From NCBI RefSeq assembly GCF_006715005.1, contig NZ_VFMJ01000001.1:3968001-4032000 (forward strand): DNA of 64,000 nucleotides, read 5' to 3'. The DNA is from Serratia marcescens (GTDB lineage: Bacteria; Pseudomonadota; Gammaproteobacteria; Enterobacterales; Enterobacteriaceae). A program made the translations under genes and the position numbers. The notes beneath the pieces are model-generated. The model saw only the letters and a list, made by a program, of their open reading frames with translations, did not search any database and had not been told where the DNA came from. Below, piece by piece: positions 1 to 7,795 of this stretch; the first letter of the stretch is position 1; each line of letters opens with the position of its first letter.

Positions 1-1192
1 CGCCGAACACGTCGGTGTGGCGCTCCAGCACGATCTTGTCCTGGGTCAGGGTGCCGGTCTTGTCGGTGCACAGAATGTCCATGGCGCCGAAGTTCTGGAT
101 GGCGTCCAGCCGTTTGACGATCACCTTCTGGCGCGACAGCTTCACCGCCCCTTTGGCCAGCGTCGAGGTGACGATCATCGGCAGCATTTCCGGCGTCAGC
201 CCGACCGCTACCGACAGCGCGAACAGCGCCGCTTCCCACCAATCGCCCTTGGTGTAGCCGTTGATCAACAGCACGATCGGCGTCATCACCAGCATAAAGC
301 GGATCAGCAGCCAGCTGACCTTGCTGATGCCGCTCTGGAAGGCATTCGGCTGCTCATCCTGGCTGGTGACGCGCTGCGCCAGCTGGCCGAAATAGGTGTT
401 GCCGCCGGTGCCGATCACCATCGCCAGCGCGGTGCCACTGACCACGTTGGTGCCCATGAAACACAGGTTCTGGCAGTCGAGCGGATCGGCCGCCAACGCC
501 TGCGGCGCCGCGGATTTTTCCACCGGCAGCGATTCGCCGGTCAGCGCCGCCTGGCTGATGAACAGATCCTTGGCCGACAGCACGCGCAGATCCGCCGGGA
601 TCATGTCGCCGGCCGCCAGCTTGATGATATCGCCCGGCACCAGCTGCGCGATCGGCAGCTCCACGTGCTCGCTCCTGCCGGTGAGCGCATCGCTGCGGAT
701 CACCGTGGCGGTGTTACTCACCATGGCCTTCAGCGCGTCGGCCGCCCGGTTGGAGCGCGCCTCCTGGATGAAGTTGAGCAGCGTGGAGATCACCACCATC
801 AGCGCGATCACCAAGGCGCCGGTGAGATCCTCGGTGGCATAAGAGATCATGCCGAGCGCGGTCAGCAGCAGGTTGAACGGGTTGCGGTAGCAGTGCCAGA
901 GGTGTTGCCACCAGGCCTCTTTCTGTTGATCGTCGATGACGTTCTCGCCGCAGCGCTGGCGCACCTGTTCCGCCTCATGGGCGGTGATGCCTTCCGGGTG
1001 GCTGTGGAAACGCTCAAACAGCTGCATCGTCTCTGCGGCGGCGCATTCCAGCCGCTGCTGCGCCAGGCCGGCCGGCATATCGCGCGTAGCGCCACCGACG
1101 CTGTCCAGCAGGCTGTCGCGGCGCACCAAACGGCGCGGAAGGCCGCGGGCAAACAGGCCCAGCAGCTGACGGGGGAGTTTTTTCAGTTTCAT
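1..1192 (-). CDS. mgtA: Magnesium-transporting P-type ATPase MgtA, 5' part (runs off the window)
   Basis: Inner-membrane P-type ATPase that imports Mg2+ when it is scarce. The reading frame starts with MKLKKLPRQLL at 1192 and stays open to base 1, giving about 397 of the roughly 900 residues of the family. It contains the cytosolic N-terminus, the GDIIKLAAGDMIPADLR actuator region, the LTGES loop and, near the window edge, DKTGTLTQDK, whose Asp is the phosphorylated residue. It closely follows E. coli MgtA (HPEG, CYRNPFN and NFIQEARS blocks). It is divergent from treR. A long 5' leader with a small peptide lies upstream, as in Salmonella and E. coli. The C-terminal half lies outside the window. 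Confidence 0.95.
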   Translation of the reverse strand, partial: MKLKKLPRQLLGLFARGLPRRLVRRDSLLDSVGGATRDMPAGLAQQRLECAAAETMQLFERFHSHPEGITAHEAEQVRQRCGENVIDDQQKEAWWQHLWHCYRNPFNLLLTALGMISYATEDLTGALVIALMVVISTLLNFIQEARSNRAADALKAMVSNTATVIRSDALTGRSEHVELPIAQLVPGDIIKLAAGDMIPADLRVLSAKDLFISQAALTGESLPVEKSAAPQALAADPLDCQNLCFMGTNVVSGTALAMVIGTGGNTYFGQLAQRVTSQDEQPNAFQSGISKVSWLLIRFMLVMTPIVLLINGYTKGDWWEAALFALSVAVGLTPEMLPMIVTSTLAKGAVKLSRQKVIVKRLDAIQNFGAMDILCTDKTGTLTQDKIVLERHTDVFG

Positions 1193-1445
1193 GGTTCGCA
1201 CCTCGTCGCCCGGTGCCTCACGGCAGCGGGTAAACGGGGATCGTCATCGGCCGGGCGGATGGCGGGCACGCCAAAAAGCCTCTGCCAATGCAGATCCTTA
1301 TTCTTTTTTTCAGCAGCAGGAGCGAACGACGAAGCGCGCGCCACCGGTTACCGTGATGTACTTCACCGGTAAAACAGCAGCGCCAGGCGGAGAGGTTTTA
1401 CCGGAGAACCGAGTGAGTGTCTAAAGCAGTCGGGTCGGGGTCCAT
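1193..1445 (-). promoter_or_regulatory. mgtA 5' leader region
   Basis: About 250 bases separate the leader peptide start from the mgtA start codon with no other gene. In Salmonella and E. coli a leader of similar length senses Mg2+ and controls Rho-dependent termination. That a similar control works here is inferred from the position and the leader peptide; I did not fold the RNA. The promoter (PhoP-type in relatives) should lie between 1446 and 1615 but I could not assign it. Confidence 0.5.
1398..1445 (-). CDS. mgtL: MgtL-like leader peptide (15 aa)
   Basis: A 15-codon reading frame, ATG to TAA, encodes MDPDPTALDTHSVLR. The first residues match the start of Salmonella/E. coli MgtL (MEPDPTPLP), and the frame sits at the same place, about 250 bases before mgtA. 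In MgtL the acidic-Pro run slows or destabilises the ribosome at low Mg2+, which changes leader folding and lets transcription continue into mgtA. Here the early Asp-Pro-Asp-Pro run is kept, but the later prolines and the basic C-terminus are lost. The call rests on sequence and position and has not been tested. Confidence 0.7.
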   Translation of the reverse strand: MDPDPTALDTHSVLR

Positions 1446-1615
1446 ATGGGGAATAACCTCCGGTAAAGGGAAAAACAGAGCGGCAGGAGCGGCCGTTCAT
1501 CGCAATGTCACAATCCCGTTTTGCATCAAGATCCGCGTCGGAAAATGAGCTATGCTGACGGGCATTCATTATTGGCCGTCAATTTACGCCTTACAACCTA
1601 AACGACAAGTAAACC

Positions 1616-2563
1616 ATGCAAAACCGGCTGACCATCAAGGACATCGCACGCCTGAGCGGCGTAGGCAAATCCACCGTCTCACGCGTGCTGAACAATGAAG
1701 GCAGCGTGAGCCCGCAAACCCGTGAACGGGTGGAATCGGTGATCCGTCAGCAAGGGTTTACCCCCTCCAAGTCGGCGCGCGCCATGCGCGGCCAGAGCGA
1801 CAAGGTAGTAGGCATCATCGTTTCCCGTCTCGATTCGCCGTCGGAAAACCAGGCGGTGCGCACCATGCTGCCGCTGCTGTATCAGCAGGGCTTCGACCCG
1901 ATCGTGATGGAGAGCCAGTTCGAAACCCGCCTGGTGCAGGAGCACCTGCACGTGCTGCACCAGCGCAACGTCGACGGCGTGATCCTGTTCGGCTTCACCG
2001 GCCTGACCGCGGCGATGCTCAAACCGTGGCAGGAAAAAATGGTGGTGATGGTGCGCGAATATGACGGCTTCTCGTCCGTCTGCTACGACGACGCCGGTGC
2101 GGTGAACCTGCTGATGGACCGTCTGTACCGGCAAGGGCATCGGCATATCGGCTATCTGGGGGTGCAGCTCAGCGACGCCACCACCGGCCAACGCCGCTAC
2201 CAGGCCTATCTCGACGCCTGTGAACGCCTCACGCTTACGCCGCGCGCCACGCTGGGCGAGCTGAGCTACCAGAGCGGTTTCCAGCACGCCGCCGAGGTGA
2301 TCGACTCGCACACCAGCGCGCTGATCTGCGCCTCCGACAGCATCGCCCTGGGGGCGATCAAATACCTGCAGCAGCAGCCGGCGCGCGCCATTCAGGTGTG
2401 CGCCATCGGCAACACCCCGCTGCTCAGCTTCCTGTTCCCCGATACTCTGTCGGTCGAGTTCGGCTACGGCAGCGCCGGCCAGCTGGCGGCGCAGCAGCTG
2501 TTGGCACAGCTCAGCGGCGAACAGGGGATCCGCCGCCTGGTGGTGCCCAGCAAACTTTCCTGA
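1616..2563 (+). CDS. treR: Trehalose operon repressor TreR
   Basis: LacI/GalR-family repressor of trehalose uptake and breakdown, 315 aa, the usual length. The N-terminal helix-turn-helix reads TIKDIARLSGVGKSTVSRVLN (residues 5-25 region), followed by a periplasmic-binding-protein-like effector domain. In E. coli TreR binds trehalose-6-phosphate, the product of TreB, as inducer. The gene stands just upstream of and in line with treB-treC. A 12-base perfect palindrome before treB is its probable operator. It is divergent from mgtA, as in E. coli. Confidence 0.93.
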   Translation: MQNRLTIKDIARLSGVGKSTVSRVLNNEGSVSPQTRERVESVIRQQGFTPSKSARAMRGQSDKVVGIIVSRLDSPSENQAVRTMLPLLYQQGFDPIVMESQFETRLVQEHLHVLHQRNVDGVILFGFTGLTAAMLKPWQEKMVVMVREYDGFSSVCYDDAGAVNLLMDRLYRQGHRHIGYLGVQLSDATTGQRRYQAYLDACERLTLTPRATLGELSYQSGFQHAAEVIDSHTSALICASDSIALGAIKYLQQQPARAIQVCAIGNTPLLSFLFPDTLSVEFGYGSAGQLAAQQLLAQLSGEQGIRRLVVPSKLS

Positions 2564-2618
2564 CGATCTGCTTAGAAGTTGACCATTTTTTGTCATTTTG
2601 TGATCCTCGCCCCAAACC

Positions 2619-2630
2619 GGGAACGTTCCC
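2619..2630. promoter_or_regulatory. Probable TreR operator
   Basis: GGGAACGTTCCC is a perfect 12-base palindrome 70 bases upstream of the treB start codon, with the central CG typical of LacI-family operators. Its place between treR and treB makes TreR the likely binder. This is inference from position and family. Confidence 0.7.
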
Positions 2631-2700
2631 ATTTCATTCAAAAAGCCGAGTGGCTAAGCTTTGATCATTACTCAGTCAACACCTCTGCAGGTATCCCATA

Positions 2701-4116
2701 ATGAGCAAAGTAAAACAGCAGGATATTGATCGCCTGATTGTTTTGGTCGGCGGCCGCGAGAACATCGCCACCGTCAGCCACTGCATTACCCGGCTGCGTT
2801 TCGTCCTCAATGATCCCAGCAAGGCCAGCCCCAAAGAAATCGAAGAGCTGCCGATGGTCAAAGGGTGCTTCACCAACGCCGGGCAGTTCCAGGTGGTGAT
2901 CGGCACCGACGTCGGCGACTACTATCAGGCGCTGATCGCCAGCACCGGCGTCAACGAGGCTGACAAAGAACAGGCCAAGGTGGCGGCGCGCCAGAACATG
3001 ACCTGGACCGAGCGCACCATCTCCCACTTCGCCGAGATCTTCTTCCCGCTGCTGCCGGCGCTGATCAGCGGCGGTCTGATCCTCGGCTTCCGCAACGTGA
3101 TCGGCGACATCCCGATGTCCGGCGGCCAAACGCTGGCGCAGATGCACCCGGCGTGGAAAACCGTTTACGACTTCCTGTGGCTGCTGGGTGAAGCGATCTT
3201 CATGTTCCTGCCGGTGGCCATCTGCTGGTCGACGGTGAAAAAGATGGGTGGCACGCCGGTGCTCGGCATCGTGCTGGGCGTCACCCTGGTGTCGCCGCAG
3301 CTGATGAACTCCTACCTGCTCGGCCAGCAAACGCCGGAAGTGTGGAACTTCGGCTGGTTCGTGATCCAGAAAGTCGGCTATCAGGCGCAGGTGATCCCGT
3401 CGATCCTGGCGGGCATGGCGCTGGGCTGGATCGAAACCCGGCTGAAAAAGATCGTCCCCGACTATCTCTATCTGGTGGTGGTGCCGGTGGTTTCGCTACT
3501 GCTGGCGGTGTTCCTGGCGCACGCGCTGATCGGGCCGTTCGGCCGCATGATCGGCGATGGCGTCGCCTGGGCGGTGAAAGCGGTGATGACCGGCAGCTTC
3601 GCGCCGGTGGGTGCCGCGCTGTTCGGCTTCCTGTATGCGCCGCTGGTGATCACCGGCGTGCACCAGACCACGCTGGCCATCGACATGCAGATGATCCAGA
3701 GCATGGGCGGCACCCCGGTATGGCCGCTGATTGCGCTGTCCAACATCGCGCAGGCCTCGGCAGTGCTCGGCATCATCATCATCAGCCGCAAGGCCAACGA
3801 GCGTGAAATCTCAGTGCCGGCCGCGATCTCCGCCTACCTCGGCGTGACCGAACCGGCGATGTACGGCATCAACCTCAAATACCGCTTCCCAATGCTGTGC
3901 GCGATGATCGGCTCCGCGATCGCGGGCCTTATCTGCGGCCTGGACGGCGTAATGGCCAACGGCATCGGCGTCGGTGGCCTGCCGGGCATCCTGTCTATCA
4001 AGCCGCAGTTCTGGCTGATTTACTCGCTGGCGATTCTGGTGGCGATCGTCATCCCGCTGGTGCTGACCATCATGGTCTACAAACGCAAGGCCGCCCGCGG
4101 CGAGCTGCCGGTTTAA
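2701..4116 (+). CDS. treB: PTS trehalose transporter subunit IIBC
   Basis: Inner-membrane phosphotransferase permease that imports trehalose as trehalose-6-phosphate. Residues 1-90 form the IIB domain, with the phospho-cysteine in SHCITRLRF (about residue 28). From about residue 105 there is an IIC domain with about ten hydrophobic segments and the TGVHQT substrate-site region. Length 471 aa matches E. coli TreB (473 aa). There is no IIA domain, so phosphate should come from the glucose-specific IIA protein, as in E. coli. It is followed by treC in the same direction across an ERIC element. Confidence 0.95.
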   Translation: MSKVKQQDIDRLIVLVGGRENIATVSHCITRLRFVLNDPSKASPKEIEELPMVKGCFTNAGQFQVVIGTDVGDYYQALIASTGVNEADKEQAKVAARQNMTWTERTISHFAEIFFPLLPALISGGLILGFRNVIGDIPMSGGQTLAQMHPAWKTVYDFLWLLGEAIFMFLPVAICWSTVKKMGGTPVLGIVLGVTLVSPQLMNSYLLGQQTPEVWNFGWFVIQKVGYQAQVIPSILAGMALGWIETRLKKIVPDYLYLVVVPVVSLLLAVFLAHALIGPFGRMIGDGVAWAVKAVMTGSFAPVGAALFGFLYAPLVITGVHQTTLAIDMQMIQSMGGTPVWPLIALSNIAQASAVLGIIIISRKANEREISVPAAISAYLGVTEPAMYGINLKYRFPMLCAMIGSAIAGLICGLDGVMANGIGVGGLPGILSIKPQFWLIYSLAILVAIVIPLVLTIMVYKRKAARGELPV

Positions 4117-4155
4117 TTGACGCAAAATACGCAACATGAATGTAGGGGCTGGAAA

Positions 4156-4279
4156 TACCCTATAGCTTTCGAGCTGCAGCTAGGCGGCAAGGGTGCAAAT
4201 CCCCAGGAGCTTACTCAAGTAAGTGACTGGGGTGCAGCGCCAGCAGCCAACAACGCTGCGGTTTGAAAGATGAAGGGTA
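4156..4279. repeat. ERIC element (enterobacterial repetitive intergenic consensus)
   Basis: A 124-base imperfect palindrome with outer ends taccc and gggta. Its centre contains the conserved ERIC core: AATCCCCAGGAGCTTAC followed by AAGTAAGTGACTGGGGTG, the sequences that the ERIC1R and ERIC2 fingerprinting primers are based on. It lies within the treB-treC transcript, so the mRNA will carry a long hairpin. ERIC elements are dispersed non-autonomous repeats of Enterobacterales. Confidence 0.9.
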
Positions 4280-4313
4280 CAGGCCCGTTGTCACGATTCA
4301 AAGGTATTGAACT

Positions 4314-5978
4314 ATGAGCAACCCAACCCCCTGGTGGCAGAACGGCGTCATCTACCAAATTTATCCGAAGAGTTTTCAGGACAGCACCGGCAACGGCTAC
4401 GGCGATTTGGCCGGCGTGACGCGGCGGCTGGACTATCTGCAGGAGCTGGGCGTCGACGCCATCTGGCTGACGCCGGTCTACGTATCGCCGCAGGTGGACA
4501 ACGGCTATGACGTGGCGGACTACTGCGCCATCGATCCGGCTTACGGCACGATGGCGGACTTCGAGCAGCTGGTCGCCGCCGCCCACCGGCGCGGCATCCG
4601 CATCGTGATGGACATGGTGTTCAACCACACCTCGACCGAACATCCGTGGTTCAAGGCCGCGCAGGATCGCCACAGCCCGTATCGTCAGTTCTACGTCTGG
4701 CGCGACGGCGAAGGCGATACGCCGCCGAACAACTGGCGCTCCAAGTTCGGCGGCAACGCCTGGCAGTGGCACGCCGACAGCGGCCAGTACTATCTGCACC
4801 TGTTCGCCGCCGAGCAGGCGGATCTCAACTGGGAACACCCACCGGTGCGGGAAGAGCTGAAGAAAGTGTGTCAGTTCTGGGCGGACAAAGGCGTCGACGG
4901 CCTGCGCCTCGACGTGATCAACCTGGTGTCCAAACAGCAGGACTTCCCGTCCGACAGCCTGGGCGACGGCCGCCGCTTCTACACCGACGGCCCGCGCATC
5001 CACGAGTTCCTGCAGGAGATGAGCCGCGAGGTGTTTCAGCCGCGCGGCCTGATGACGGTGGGCGAGATGTCTTCCACCACGCTTGAGCATTGCCAGCAGT
5101 ACGCGGCGCAGAGCGGCGAAGAGCTGTCGATGACCTTCAACTTCCACCACCTGAAGGTGGACTACGCCAACGGCGAAAAATGGACGCGGGCGGCGCCGGA
5201 TTACGTGGAACTGAAGCAGATCTTCCGCCACTGGCAGCAAGGGATGCATAACCGCGCCTGGAACGCGCTGTTCTGGTGCAACCACGATCAGCCGCGCATC
5301 GTGTCGCGCTTCGGCGATGAAGGCGCACTGCGGGTACCGGCCGCCAAAATGCTGGCGATGGTGCTGCACGGCATGCAGGGCACGCCTTATATCTACCAGG
5401 GTGAAGAGATCGGCATGACCAACCCCGGCTTCCGCGCCATCGAGCAGTATCGCGACGTGGAAAGCCTGAACATGTACGCCGAACTGAGCGCCCAGGGCCG
5501 CAGCGATGCCGAACTGCTGGCGATCCTGGCCGACAAATCGCGCGACAACGGCCGCACCCCGATGCAGTGGAGCACCGCGCCGCACGCCGGTTTCACCACC
5601 GGCACGCCGTGGATCGGCTGCGCCGAGAACTACCCGCAGATCAATGCCGACGCGGCGCTGGCCGATCTCGATTCGGTGTTTTACGCATACCGCCAGCTGA
5701 TCACCCTGCGCAAGCAGTATCCGCTGCTGACCCACGGCGACTATCAGGATCTGGCGCCGGATCACCCGGCGCTGTGGTGCTACCAGCGCAGCTGGAACGG
5801 CCAGCGCCTGCTGGTGGCGGCCAACCTGAGCCGCGAGCCGCTGGCCTGGGCGGCGGAGGGCGTGGAAGCCTCCGCGCAGTGGCGCCCGCTGATGAGCAAC
5901 TACGCCGATTCGGCAGACCAGCCGCAGGCGCTGACGCTGCGGCCGTTCGAAGCGGTGTGGTGGCTGCTCGAAGACTAA
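4314..5978 (+). CDS. treC: Alpha,alpha-phosphotrehalase
   Basis: Cytoplasmic glycoside hydrolase family 13 enzyme that splits trehalose-6-phosphate into glucose and glucose-6-phosphate, completing the pathway begun by TreB. 554 aa, the usual size (E. coli 551). GH13 landmarks are present in order: MVFNHTS (region I), GLRLDVINL with the nucleophile Asp (region II), VGEMSS with the acid Glu (region III) and FWCNHDQPR (region IV). The start MSNPTPWWQNGVIYQIYPKS is typical of the family. Confidence 0.96.
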   Translation: MSNPTPWWQNGVIYQIYPKSFQDSTGNGYGDLAGVTRRLDYLQELGVDAIWLTPVYVSPQVDNGYDVADYCAIDPAYGTMADFEQLVAAAHRRGIRIVMDMVFNHTSTEHPWFKAAQDRHSPYRQFYVWRDGEGDTPPNNWRSKFGGNAWQWHADSGQYYLHLFAAEQADLNWEHPPVREELKKVCQFWADKGVDGLRLDVINLVSKQQDFPSDSLGDGRRFYTDGPRIHEFLQEMSREVFQPRGLMTVGEMSSTTLEHCQQYAAQSGEELSMTFNFHHLKVDYANGEKWTRAAPDYVELKQIFRHWQQGMHNRAWNALFWCNHDQPRIVSRFGDEGALRVPAAKMLAMVLHGMQGTPYIYQGEEIGMTNPGFRAIEQYRDVESLNMYAELSAQGRSDAELLAILADKSRDNGRTPMQWSTAPHAGFTTGTPWIGCAENYPQINADAALADLDSVFYAYRQLITLRKQYPLLTHGDYQDLAPDHPALWCYQRSWNGQRLLVAANLSREPLAWAAEGVEASAQWRPLMSNYADSADQPQALTLRPFEAVWWLLED

Positions 5979-5984
5979 CCCCGC

Positions 5985-6008
5985 AGGGCGCGGCGAGCGC
6001 TGCGCCCT
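5985..6008. terminator. GC-rich stem-loop between convergent genes
   Basis: AGGGCGC and GCGCCCT form a 7-bp stem between the convergent treC and NAD(P)H oxidoreductase stop codons. No clear T-run follows on either strand, so it is at best a weak terminator. Confidence 0.3.
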
Positions 6009-6531
6009 ACCATTTCCCCAGCAGCGCCACCACCCCGGCGGCCTCTTGCGCCAGGCGTTCATCGCTCATGTCGAACACGCCCTGCACCAGATGCGGCGAC
6101 AGATAATCCATGCCGGTCAGGTTGGCCATGGCGTGGAACGGCAGCAGCAGATCCTGCACCGGATAACGGTTGTACCCTTCCGCCGTATAAGCCTGCGCGT
6201 TACCGCCGGTGCTCACCACCAGCTGCAGCGGCTTGCCGTGCAGTTTAGTGCCCTCGCTGCCGTAGGCGAAACCGTAGGTTAATACCGCATCCTGCCATTC
6301 GCTGAGGATCGCCGGCGAGCTGTACCAGTAAAACGGGAACAACATCACTACCGCATCATGGTTCTGCAGCAACTCCTGTTCGCGCGCCACGTCGATGCGG
6401 TAATCCGGGTACGCGCGGATCAGCTCATGTACGGTCACGTTAGGCAGCGTGCGTACGGCCTCGATCAGCGCCTGGTTAATGCGTGACTCGTCGGGGGTGC
6501 GGTGGGCGGTTAACACTAAAATGCGTGACAT
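6007..6531 (-). CDS. NAD(P)H oxidoreductase, flavodoxin-like fold
   Basis: 174-aa protein of the NQO/KefF/YwrO family, FMN-dependent enzymes that reduce quinones with NAD(P)H. Visible features are the N-terminal beta strand and flavin loop (SRILVLTAHRTPDESRIN), FPFYWYSSPAILSEWQD (flavin and quinone contact region) and VSTGGNAQAYTAEGYNR. The start at 6531 is chosen because GAGG stands just upstream and because the family begins at this point; an ATG 33 bases earlier would add an unrelated extension. It is divergent from a LysR regulator that may control it. Confidence 0.85.
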   Translation of the reverse strand: MSRILVLTAHRTPDESRINQALIEAVRTLPNVTVHELIRAYPDYRIDVAREQELLQNHDAVVMLFPFYWYSSPAILSEWQDAVLTYGFAYGSEGTKLHGKPLQLVVSTGGNAQAYTAEGYNRYPVQDLLLPFHAMANLTGMDYLSPHLVQGVFDMSDERLAQEAAGVVALLGKW

Positions 6532-6636
6532 AACGATTCCTCGGTCATAAGAAGATGGGGGCATTTTTCCATTTCCGCCGCTTCGGGTGTAGGCTGTTAG
6601 AGGTCACTTCAATTTCAACCGAAAGTATCAACCACT

Positions 6637-7551
6637 ATGTCACTACCCTTTGACGTGCATCGCCTGTTGCCGGCCTTCCTCGCCGCCGCGCAGGCGCAAA
6701 ATTTCTCCGCCGCCGCCCGCCAGCTGGGCGTGACGCCGGCGGCGGTCAGCAAAAACATCCGCGCGCTGGAAGAGAAGCTGGCGCTGCGGCTGTTTCAGCG
6801 CAACACCCACAACGTGCTGCTGACCGACGAGGGCAAAGCGCTGCTGGCGCAGGTAGCGCCGCTGTGGCAGGCATTGGCGGCCACGCTGGAAAGCGCCGGC
6901 GGCGAACGGCAGGCGCCGGCCGGGGTGGTGCGCGTCAGCATGATCCCCGGCTTCGGCCGCCAGATGCTGATGCCGTTGATCCCGCAATTTCTGGCGCGCT
7001 ACCCGCAGATCGATCTCGATTTGTCGCTGGATGCGCGGGTGGTGAATCTGGTGGGCGAAGGTTTCGACGTCGGTATCGGCAGCCGGGTCGATCCCGACAG
7101 CCGGCTGGTGGCCCGCCCGCTCTACCCGATGCACATGGTGCTGGCGGCGTCGCCCGACTATCTGTCGCGGCGCGGTGAACCGCAAACGCCGCACGATCTG
7201 CTGCGGCACGACTGCCTGCTGCACCGCAACCCGGCCAACGGCCGCCACGTCAAATGGCAGCTGCGCCATCAGGGCGAAACGCTGGCGCTGGATCTGAACG
7301 GCCGGCTGGTGGTCAGCCGCCCGGAGATGTTGCTGGATGCGGCGCTGGCCGGGCTGGGCATCGTCAACCTGGCGCGCTGGTACCTCGACAAGCACTTCGA
7401 ACAGGGCACGCTGCGGCCGGTGCTGGCGCAATGCTGGCCGCGCCCGGTACAGCTGTGGCTCTATTACGCCTCGGCGGATCTGCCGCCGCGGGTGCGCGTC
7501 TGGGTCGATTTTCTGCTGGCGCATTTTCGCGATCGGCCAACCGGCGATTGA
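6637..7551 (+). CDS. LysR-family transcriptional regulator
   Basis: 304-aa LysR-type regulator. The winged helix-turn-helix covers residues about 8-65 (AQNFSAAARQLGVTPAAVSKNIRALEEKL), followed by a LysR substrate-binding domain (VRVSMIPGFGRQMLMPLIPQF onward). LysR genes usually regulate the divergently transcribed neighbour, here the flavodoxin-like oxidoreductase; the 105-base gap would hold the shared operator. The inducer cannot be read from sequence. Confidence 0.85.
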   Translation: MSLPFDVHRLLPAFLAAAQAQNFSAAARQLGVTPAAVSKNIRALEEKLALRLFQRNTHNVLLTDEGKALLAQVAPLWQALAATLESAGGERQAPAGVVRVSMIPGFGRQMLMPLIPQFLARYPQIDLDLSLDARVVNLVGEGFDVGIGSRVDPDSRLVARPLYPMHMVLAASPDYLSRRGEPQTPHDLLRHDCLLHRNPANGRHVKWQLRHQGETLALDLNGRLVVSRPEMLLDAALAGLGIVNLARWYLDKHFEQGTLRPVLAQCWPRPVQLWLYYASADLPPRVRVWVDFLLAHFRDRPTGD

Positions 7552-7586
7552 CGTCTGTTCAGCTTGCACACGCTCTTCCGTTTTCC

Positions 7587-7600
7587 TTGTTCTACATCAA
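7587..7600. promoter_or_regulatory. FNR-like site upstream of nrdD
   Basis: TTGTTCTACATCAA matches the FNR consensus TTGAT-N4-ATCAA with a single mismatch. Anaerobic induction of nrdDG by FNR is established in E. coli, so the position fits. FNR binding here is inferred. Confidence 0.6.
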
Positions 7601-7613
7601 AAGAATCTCGCCA

Positions 7614-7660
7614 ATATCTATATATAGTGCATTAAGAATTACGAACACCTATATATAGTA
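7614..7660. promoter_or_regulatory. Two NrdR boxes upstream of nrdD
   Basis: The core CTATATATAGT occurs at 7618-7628 and again at 7649-7659. The second lies in ACACCTATATATAGTA, a close match to the NrdR box. The cores are exactly 31 bases apart, about three helical turns, which is the paired arrangement NrdR uses to repress ribonucleotide reductase operons. The pair sits 140-180 bases before the nrdD start. Confidence 0.8.
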
Positions 7661-7795
7661 GTTATCCACAAAATCATCCACACGTCGCCACAGCCCTTGC
7701 GCGCTGCGGCTTTGCCCTGTGGATAAGCGAAATTTGACGGTTGCTCGCCATGCCAGGCGGGTATGAACGCTCCCTCGGGGAACAAGGAGTACAAC

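Noticed and set aside
4215-6062. 615-codon open frame on the minus strand
   Set aside because: Antisense to treC, which has all GH13 motifs.
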